From NCBI GenBank assembly GCA_033220425.1, contig CM065646.1:1991501-2055500 (forward strand): DNA of 64,000 nt, read 5' to 3'. Made by a program: the position numbers and the translations under genes. Position 1 is the stretch's first letter; each line of letters starts with the position of its first letter. Below are positions 57,375 through 64,000 of this stretch, one piece after another. The stretch is from Lepraria neglecta (lineage: Eukaryota > Ascomycota > Lecanoromycetes > Lecanorales > Stereocaulaceae). The notes under the pieces were generated by a model. That model did no database searches. It was given only the letters and a program-made list of their open reading frames with translations, and had not been told where the DNA came from.

Positions 57375-59580
57375 ATGTCATTCTTCGACGAGCAACACGA
57401 CCCTACTCGACGCGAGAATCTCGACCCTCGAGTCAGTGCTTGGAGGGACGGCAAGCCCAACACGGCAAGCTCGGCTGGCTATGCACAGATAACCCAAAAT
57501 GTCCAGAAGTCAGTTTTAGGTTCGAGCATTGTGGGTGGCAAGATCGTCGCACCAATCCATGCTAAAACACGAGACAACCTCCCATCTAATGTTCGTGCTT
57601 TCCATAATACAAACAAGGCGGGTCCATCATCACTGGATACGGAGTATGGTTTGGTCACCAACCGATCACTGGGATCAGCATGGTCCTGTACCCCACCAGC
57701 CAGTGTTCGGGGTCAATCTGGAAATGCACCGGCTTTTGCAGCCTCCGCCAGTCGTCTGTCAGGGCCAGAATTCATCCCAGACGTGCGTGGTACGTCGGCT
57801 AGAGCTACAAGCCAAGCATCGTCATCCACAGCTCCTCCAGCAAGACCTAGCAATGCTCCCAATACTCCTACGCCATCTGCAGGAAACGCTTCTCTGGGTT
57901 CCTCCTCCACAGGACGCGAGAGCATCCCGCCGCACCTTCGTCCATCATCAAATGCCAGCCCAGCCTCAACTCCTGGGCCTTCAAAGGACAGCAAGAATCC
58001 TTCGAATATGAACGCCGGCAAGGTTGCAAAGTCAGCCAAGGATGATAGCAAGTTCCTATGTACCTACAGGGATTGTACTCATGGCTTTGCCAAGGAAAAG
58101 GGTCTCAAGAACCACAAGGATGAGGAGCATGAGTGGTGCCGTGTCTGCAAGATAGACTTTAATGATTTCGACGAGCTGCTCGAGCACAAGAAATATAGCG
58201 ATAGACACATCTGTTGCTTGGTCTGTGGAGAAGACTTTCGAAGCGAGGCTGGCCGTGACAAACACCAACGCCAGGTGAGTTGGTCTCGTGATGATCACGC
58301 TTAGCAGCTCTGCTGACATTGTTAGATGCATTCCACCGAGCAGAATGTCCAGTGTCCAGGATGCGGGTACGTTTTCGAGAGAGGGGCAGGCTTGATTGCC
58401 CACATCCACGAGGGCAGGTGCAACAGTCGTAGAGGTCAGAATGCTGAGCGTCTCACTCAATTTGACCTCCTAGGAAACCGAGCTAGAGCAGCACTGTACA
58501 TGGATGAGATGTCTCACCGCCCAAGCAACACAGGCGCACTGATTGCTGCCATGCAGCCATCGGAGGCTGGAGACTACCAGTCCGTCGACGAGTCCGTTGG
58601 GGGTACAGCCTTGACACCTAACTTCATGGACGACGACACACCCTATGGTGGGACCATTGAAGCGGCTTCAAACCTGACCGGAGCTCCGAACCTGACGGAG
58701 GGGGAACAGAGCACCGTGGAAGACGAAGGGTCCGTAGCCCCAAATATGGTCGACACCACCGACTGGCCCACCGTGGAAGAGAGTAAGACCAAGGGCAAAA
58801 AGAAGGAAGAGTCTGTCACTCAAGGGTTAGGCGCCTTGATATTGCGTGACTCGAATGGTCCTGTCTCCGATCCTAAGGCTTCTGCATTGTATGTCAAACC
58901 CACACCAATTATTGGCGAATGGGGAGCTCCCACGATGCCCGACTATCGTAGGAACATCTTGCCTTCAGAATCTGGCTCTCAGCACTTGATTCGCACAGAC
59001 TGGGATAACATGCAATTTGAACGTCATGGCTTAGATGGCATGTATTACTGTCCGTTTACCACTTGTAAGTACGTATCCAAGGGGTTGCACCCTTCCTTCT
59101 TTCGATTTGTTCGGGTAGTTAACCTTCATCAGGGCCAACTTTACGGAGATCAACGACCTCAAATACCACTTGAGTTCGGGTTACCACCAAGGTACCGACC
59201 ATCGCTGCCTGAAATGCCTCAAGATCTTCAAATCTCCAATGGCACTCATCGCGCATATGGAATCAAACAGCGAGCGTTGCAGAATGAAGGATACACACGG
59301 ATTCGGCCACGTTGTTCACGTGGTTTCTGGTGGATTCTTGGCGGTCACGGGCCGTCATGAAGACGGATCAATCAAGATCCAAGCACCGGTCGTCGAGAAG
59401 GAGGAGCGTCATATATTGCGCCTCGAGGAGAGCGATGATGGTGATGAAGAAGAAGAAGAAGAAGAAGAAGAAGAAGAAGAAGAAGAGAACCCTCGCAAGC
59501 TGATGCCTCACCAGCGAAAGCAAAGCAACTCACAGCGGACGAGATGCTCAGTTGAATGCCTGAGACATGGCGGCAATTGA
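57375..59580 (+). CDS. C2H2 zinc-finger protein
   Basis: Exons 57375-58274, 58326-59068 and 59133-59580 give 696 residues. Introns are GTGAGT to TTAG (51 nt) and GTACGT to ATCAG (64 nt). The N-terminal 210 residues are Ser/Pro/Ala-rich and look disordered. Zinc fingers follow: CTYRDCTHGFAKEKGLKNH, then CRVCKIDFNDFDELLEH, CCLVCGEDFRSEAGRDKH, and CPGCGYVFERGAGLIAH after the first intron. A later pair reads CPFTTCKANFTEINDLKYH and CLKCLKIFKSPMALIAH. A run of 14 Glu lies near the C-terminus. The spacing of several fingers suits nucleic-acid binding, but the target is unknown. Similar poorly characterised proteins are common in filamentous ascomycetes. Confidence 0.87.
59446..59485 (+). repeat. 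GAA microsatellite coding for poly-Glu
   Basis: About 13 GAA units in frame inside the last exon of the zinc-finger gene. Length variation would add or remove Glu without changing frame. Confidence 0.9.
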
Positions 59581-59885
59581 GGGCAATTATCCCAAGAGGG
59601 GTCGAGATATTGGGGCTACTGCCCGTGTAACAATAGAACTTTGTGGAATGCAAGCTGGACTTCCATCTGTCAGCGATGGTGGCGAACTCCAAAAATAACG
59701 ACACATCAGGGGAGGTAGCCAACACCATCTTCCATTTCTTTCTCAATCTCGATAGACTAGGCAGGAGCAGATAGAAAAATACCATACATATATATCCCAA
59801 TTCCAGTCCAGCACCTTGCAAATGCTCGCTTGAATGCACTGAACGCTATGCAAACACCCATTTGTAGTCCATATACCGGCCCTCA
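59581..59885. other. Convergent 3' ends
   Basis: 305 bp between the stops of two convergent genes. No gene or repeat seen. Confidence 0.5.
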
Positions 59886-60440
59886 TCACGCTTCCTTCTC
59901 ATCCTCCCCATCCTCCTTCCTCCTCCCACCAAAACCAGGAAATACCTCCTTCACCTGCTCCATAATAATATCCCCATACCCCTTCCCAGCTTCCAACTCC
60001 TCCTTCTCCTTCTCCAACCTCCGTTTCTGCCACCCATGCCTCTCATCCCCCATCCATATCTTCTTCGCCATGCCCTTCAACCCTTCTATGTCATCCTCCC
60101 TTTTCTCTCCACCACCTCTATCCCCCGGTAATAACCTCTCTTCCCTTGCCCCACTTGTTTCGTCGACCTGCGCTTTACCAAGTATACCCATCACACCCGT
60201 ATTCCCCGTCCGCTGTCGTCGCGCTTGACCAAAGGCGAGCTCTTCGGCGCTGTAGACCCAGGCGCCACTGAGGGAGAAGGTGTAGAGGTCTAGTTTTCTG
60301 GGTGGGAGGAGGACGAGGAGCGGGCAGGCGAGGAGGAGGGTTAGGAAGATTGGGCGGAGGGGGAGTGGTGAGGGATTCGCTGGAGGCGTGGAGGTTGGGG
60401 AATTTGTGGACGAAGGACAGGAGGTGGAGGGCTGTGACAT
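59886..60440 (-). CDS. Small single-pass membrane protein, fungal family of unknown function
   Basis: 184 residues, intronless. A short Ser/Pro/Thr-rich N-terminus is followed by one hydrophobic segment (LRPIFLTLLLACPLLVLLPPRKLDLYTF, residues about 28-55) and a charged C-terminal half rich in Glu, Lys and Arg with a helical stretch (WQKRRLEKEKEELEAG). The PPRKLDLYTFSLSGAWVYSAEEL segment resembles small fungal proteins that are sometimes labelled rhomboid family in databases, but no rhomboid catalytic residues are present. The ATG at 60440 is chosen over an in-frame ATG-less extension upstream. Function unknown. Confidence 0.7.
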   Translation of the reverse strand: MSQPSTSCPSSTNSPTSTPPANPSPLPLRPIFLTLLLACPLLVLLPPRKLDLYTFSLSGAWVYSAEELAFGQARRQRTGNTGVMGILGKAQVDETSGAREERLLPGDRGGGEKREDDIEGLKGMAKKIWMGDERHGWQKRRLEKEKEELEAGKGYGDIIMEQVKEVFPGFGGRRKEDGEDEKEA

Positions 60441-60826
60441 TGTCGGCGGAGGATGAGGGCCCCAAGAAGTCGCGAGGAAGAGAGAACGGCGGTTTCGGCG
60501 GACTAATATGGGAATGAAGAAAGCCGAACTTATTTGGTTGGCAGTCCTTTCGCAAAAGCCCAGAGTAGGGGCTCTGATGGTGTTCGGGAGTACAATTGGC
60601 GGTATGGTGAGGATCAGTGGCAATCAGTCCTGAGGAGGTAAGAGGTTTGCGGAAATGGACGAAAAACGTAGAGAAGCACAAGAGGGTGAAGCAAACCTCA
60701 CCGCAGGTCCTTAGTCGACATGGAGAAGAGCGAGGTCAATTAGATCATGACGCTGATTTGGTCAAAGAGACAGTCTTAAAGAATCGAGATTATTATTTAA
60801 TATAATGAAAACACTTGAAGTTCTTT
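60441..60826. other. Spacer between membrane-protein gene and tRNA
   Basis: 386 bp with the promoter of the minus-strand gene. AT-rich just upstream of the tRNA (TTATTATTTAATATAATG), as often seen before fungal tRNA genes. Confidence 0.5.
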
Positions 60827-60917
60827 GACACTTTGGCCGAGTGGTTAAGGCGACAGACTCGAATTTCATTGATATCTGTTTCATTCGTGAGCGCAGGTTC
60901 AAATCCTGCAGGTGTCG
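60827..60917 (+). tRNA. tRNA-Ser (anticodon CGA) with short intron
   Basis: The acceptor stem GACACTT pairs with AGGTGTC. The D-arm is GCCGAGTGGTTAAGGC (A box TGGCCGAGTGG). The anticodon stem ACAGA pairs with TCTGT around the loop CTCGAA, anticodon CGA (decodes UCG). A 10-nt intron TTTCATTGAT follows position 37. The long variable arm with TCATTCGTGA hairpin marks a class II tRNA, as expected for Ser. The T-arm GCAGGTTCAAATCCTGC includes the B box. TTTT follows within 8 bp as pol III terminator. Confidence 0.95.
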
Positions 60918-61292
60918 ATTCTTTTGACTTTTTGGCATTCTGAAGTCCTTGAGTATACGAACTATACGTTTTGGGGATAAAAACGGCCTTGAGAAGGTCA
61001 GAAGTGGGGTTGGGGGTGTGCAGACTTGCTGGAAACGTCAGCGAGTAAAGATCCTTCAAATACTTGGGACAGTAGGATCACGTTTTGTCTCCTCGAATGG
61101 TTTCATTTACGTGTATGTAGGCTAAAAAGGGGAATACTGAGATTTCCATATTGAAGGAATAAACCCTCCACCAGCTTGAACCTTCGAAGGCGGTGCCTAT
61201 TCAGGAATGAAAAACATCGTGGCCATTCATCACACATTGCTTCACATTCCCTCTACTACATATCTCATGCTTAATATCCAAGCGCTCATTCA
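60918..61292. other. Spacer between tRNA and Ybp2-like gene
   Basis: 375 bp. It contains the tRNA terminator and the 3' UTR of the minus-strand gene. The minus-strand frame 60793-61059 runs across the tRNA and is rejected. Confidence 0.5.
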
Positions 61293-63368
61293 TCACCCTT
61301 CCTGAGCCCCAGGCCCAGTATCAGCTTCCAACTCCCAACTCCGAACACCAGCCTTCACCTTAGCATCCATGATCTCTTGAATTTCCATGACCACAAGATC
61401 CATGCTCACCAAAGCTGCATCTTTTCCTTCATCGTCACCAAAACTAAGCTCCCCATTTCGAATGCTAGCGCTGAACTTGTTGGCAGCGCTAAGGAGAGGA
61501 TACAGCAAATTTGGGAATCCCCGCTCTTGGACCAATGTGGCGATCTGTAGCCGAGAGAGAAGCGCCGGAGAGGAGAGGAGTAGGTAGATAAGGTTCAGAA
61601 CTGCGAGGTAGAATCCTTGATGGGCTTGAAAGGTGGCGTAGCTATCGGGCGTGGACTGACCTTCCATGAGTTCGTTAGGGTTGGGAAACAGGAACGGTGC
61701 AAGTGTGGTCAGGCAAGCAGGCGTTGCGAAGATAGATGTCTCATCTGACTGTTTCCCGGCCTGTACAATCATTTCTGCAGCAAGTATCTCATCTTTCAAC
61801 CAGCCAATAGCGCTCGCTTTGAGGTTCTCGTATGGGCAGTGCTCGAGTGTATCTCGTATGAAAGCCAAGCGGACGTGGTCTGACGGGTGGGCATGTAGAA
61901 TTGAGCAGGTCAAGACATGGGCGTGGTATCGTAGCGCGGGTGATGGCATGTTTGCGGAAAGTAAGGAGAGGCGTTGGAGGATGTTATTGTAGGCCGCGTC
62001 ATTGTCCGGCGGAATGCCTCGTCCAGAGTTGATGATAAGGAAGCCTAGGAAGAGCACTGCATCGATCAGTGGTTCAGGCTCTGCCCCCGTGCTGCCGGTC
62101 GCAGAATCTCCAAGGGAGCTGGCGAGTATGGCAGCGAAGTCTGGGACGAGGCTGAGAGATGGTAAAGAGGCTGGAGCGTCAAAGAGCGTAGATGACGCCG
62201 CCATGGTTGATAGAAGGTATAGCGAGCCTGTTCGAGATAATGGAACATCGGTTGGTATTGAAGGCAGCTCCATGTCTTCACCTTCCTCCTCCTCCGGCTT
62301 CGTGATGCTAGCAAGCAACTCTTCGGCGCTGAGTTTGAGATCTCGGGCGAGTGCCTACTCAGTCAGCATTGGAATCCAGGAATGGTACATGAAACTCACA
62401 AGGATTTGGCCAATCACAGTATCTCGTTCATGTAAACTTTCTTCCTCAGTAAACAAGTCGGTGTAAGTACTTCTACCAGGGATGCACTTCTCGGGATGTA
62501 GCTTCTCCTGGAATCTGCTTGACCACGCTAAACCAGGCACATCTTCATCTGCAGCCATTGATGACATATACCCCTCAGTGACGAACGTCAGGAAGGACTG
62601 CAGCAGTCGAGCTTGCAATGCTACCTCGTCTGCGCCTAAGGCCTCATCCTTGCCTTCGGGATCTGGCGCAGACTTAATCATTGACTGTGTGAGCACTGCC
62701 GAGCTGCTTTTACGGGGCGGAAGTCTAGGCCTCTTAGTCCCAGAGAGGGCTTTGATGAAGCCTAAGACAGCTTCTGTAGCTTCCAGTCGTCTCGCTATTT
62801 GCATGAAGGCAGGTAGGATGGATTGTAGAGAGGTCGAGAGGAAGCGGCTGGGATATTTCGTTTTGATGCGGGGGTGGAGGATGGAGAGCATTTCCAGTAG
62901 GGTGCTGAATCTGACGGCTTTTGATGACGGTTTAGGTGTCTCTTGAGGTTCTTCAGGCCTCAGTGTCGGGTGTATTGAGGACTCAGGCTGCTTCCTAGGC
63001 GCCTCATCATCTTTGACCTTCAGCTCCTCAATCCTCTCAGAGACATCTTCAGTGTCCTCTTCCTCAGCCTCGTCCTCCTCGTCCTCATCCTCGGCCCCAA
63101 TCCCCTCTAACATTTCTGTCACCTTCAGAACAACCTCCCTCGGATTCCCCAATCTTGCAACATCTTGAAGACATTCTCGCGATGCCGGTAGCAATGGAAG
63201 AAGCAAGTGGACCAAATCCCAGCCAATGTTTGCTGTCAGTGTTGTGTCTTGTAGAATGTTGTGTAGCGTGGGAAGTTGCTCGTCGGTGAGGTTGTACTCG
63301 AGGATGGTGAGGTAGGAGATGTAGTCGGTCTCAGGCGGTAATGCCTTAAGCAGCGGGTTGTCTGCCAT
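61293..63368 (-). CDS. Ybp2/Alf4/glomulin-family protein
   Basis: Exons complement 62400-63368 and 61293-62354 give 676 residues. The 45-nt intron (GTGAGT to GTAG) joins GQIL to ALARDLKLSAEELLASI. The protein is largely helical and repetitive, with an acidic patch (DEDEEDEAEEEDTED) at about residues 93-107 and LLEMLSILHPRIKTKYPSRF following. This pattern, and the C-terminal ENLKASAIGWLKDEIL segment, fit the family that includes yeast Ybp1/Ybp2 (Yap1-binding, kinetochore-linked) and plant Alf4/animal glomulin (cullin-RING regulators). Which of these roles applies here cannot be told. It is divergent from the permease gene. Confidence 0.82.
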
Positions 63369-63692
63369 GCTGCTGACAGCTGTAGCATTGAGTTCCGAAG
63401 AGAGCTTGATACCTGACTAGCCAGATCGGGTGAAAACAGGCGAACCAATCAAGTCGTTATTCTCTGCCGTGTCGCCGGTCTGGACCCTTGAAGATAGCAG
63501 TACCGGCGCGCCCATCAACAAGTGGCTAAAGTATGTAAAGGCAGACCTCCAAGATGGGCGACTACGTCTCTTGCAACCTGCGCGTCGAATCGCGTATACG
63601 ATTTACCCTGAATCCTACCGTCGAGTCAGTATTAGCTCCACCTATTGGAGCATCACAACGCCAAGTAGATAGGAGAATTTGGATCAGATAAG
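63369..63692. promoter_or_regulatory. Divergent promoter region, Ybp2-like and permease genes
   Basis: 324 bp between start codons. A plus-strand frame at 63430-63672 covers most of it but has no recognisable product. Confidence 0.5.
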
Positions 63693-64000
63693 ATGGACGA
63701 CAATCCTATGGCAGAGAGGCAGGATTCCGTGGCTGCTATTAGAGAGCACGATGAAGACCGCCTTGCAGAAATGGGCTATAAGCAGGAGCTCACCCGTAAT
63801 TGGTCTCTGCTACACAATTTTGGTGTATCCTTTTCTATTATTGTAAGCCCAAAACTTTCTTCTCGAAAAAGCAGCTTAGACAATGGGAGTTCCGTCTGAT
63901 CTTATGGGGTTTCTACACTATCTTTGCCTTGTTGTCATTGCAGACTTCAAGCCTGGAATGAAAGAATAATGAATTAGATATTGCGCAATGTGCTCTGGAA
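63693..64000 (+). CDS. Amino-acid/GABA-type permease, first exon only
   Basis: The ATG at 63693 gives an N-terminal tail of about 24 residues, then LAEMGYKQELTRNWSLLHNFGVSFSII, the conserved start of fungal GABA/choline/amino-acid permeases of the APC superfamily (plasma-membrane proton symporters). The exon probably ends at 63842 before GTAAGC. The remaining 158 bases do not encode the expected next segment (SVITGI...), so an intron of unusual length, or an insertion, runs past the window edge. The gene is incomplete here. Confidence 0.7.

Noticed and set aside
59372-59839. 155-codon minus-strand frame with a poly-Leu run
   Set aside because: It is the antisense of the poly-Glu GAA repeat in the zinc-finger gene.
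59886-60440. Rhomboid protease assignment for the small membrane protein
   Set aside because: It has a single hydrophobic segment and none of the Ser, His or HxxxxHxxxN residues of rhomboid proteases.
60793-61059. Minus-strand frame of 88 codons
   Set aside because: It runs across the tRNA-Ser gene on the opposite strand and has no similarity.

Overview
The window is from a filamentous ascomycete (Pezizomycotina). The evidence is short introns of 45-64 nt with GTRNGT / CTAAC-like / YAG signals, a HET-domain gene, a fungal Pfa3-type palmitoyltransferase, a cyanase, a Ybp2/Alf4-type protein, and long repeat blocks in which TAG and TAA replace expected TGG, CAG and CAA codons, the mark of repeat-induced point mutation (RIP). 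The class cannot be fixed from sequence alone; Dothideomycetes or Leotiomycetes are plausible.

The window splits into two compartments. Positions 1 to about 35,110 are a gene-free, AT-rich, RIP-degraded transposon nest. From about 36,400 to the end is an ordinary gene-rich region, broken only by repeats at 39.8-42.0 kb. In the nest, chromodomain-type Ty3/Gypsy elements are stacked. Element E3 (16204-22771, TSD TTAGT) sits inside E2 (13656-26760, TSD TTAGG), which sits inside the 3' end of an older relative E1b (about 10150-27856). A second partial relative, E1a, lies at about 6091-8864. All are riddled with stops. Between pol and the 3' LTR all three complete 3' ends carry the same antisense reading frame. 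It encodes an exact C-x2-C-x6-C-x8-C-x2-C-x6-C cysteine array, matching the Zn2Cys6 binuclear cluster of fungal transcription factors. Several of its cysteines have become tyrosines by G-to-A change.

The nest also holds a 2.3-kb pogo/Fot1-type DNA transposon (30029-32295, 79-bp inverted repeats, TA duplication). Its transposase is split by a 533-bp TG...CA element with a 5-bp duplication. There is a Tad1-like LINE remnant on the minus strand (32298-33461), a solo Gypsy LTR (34690-35110, TSD GTATA), MITE-like inverted-repeat elements (1785-2393, 5225-5403), and several copies of two TG...CA solo-LTR-like families that contain large minisatellites.

The gene-rich part reads, in order: HET-domain protein (+), repeats, rhomboid protease (-), DHHC palmitoyltransferase Pfa3 (+), a Pro/Gln-rich protein with a J-domain-like C-terminus (+), a very short gene whose two possible products both end in a CaaX prenylation box (-), phospholipase D (-), cyanate hydratase (+), a small protein with lipidation signals at both ends (+), a C2H2 zinc-finger protein (+), a small membrane protein (-), tRNA-Ser(CGA) (+), a Ybp2/Alf4-family protein (-), and the first exon of an amino-acid/GABA-type permease (+) at the window edge. 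Exon boundaries given are read from splice signals and reading-frame continuity; none is supported by transcript data here.
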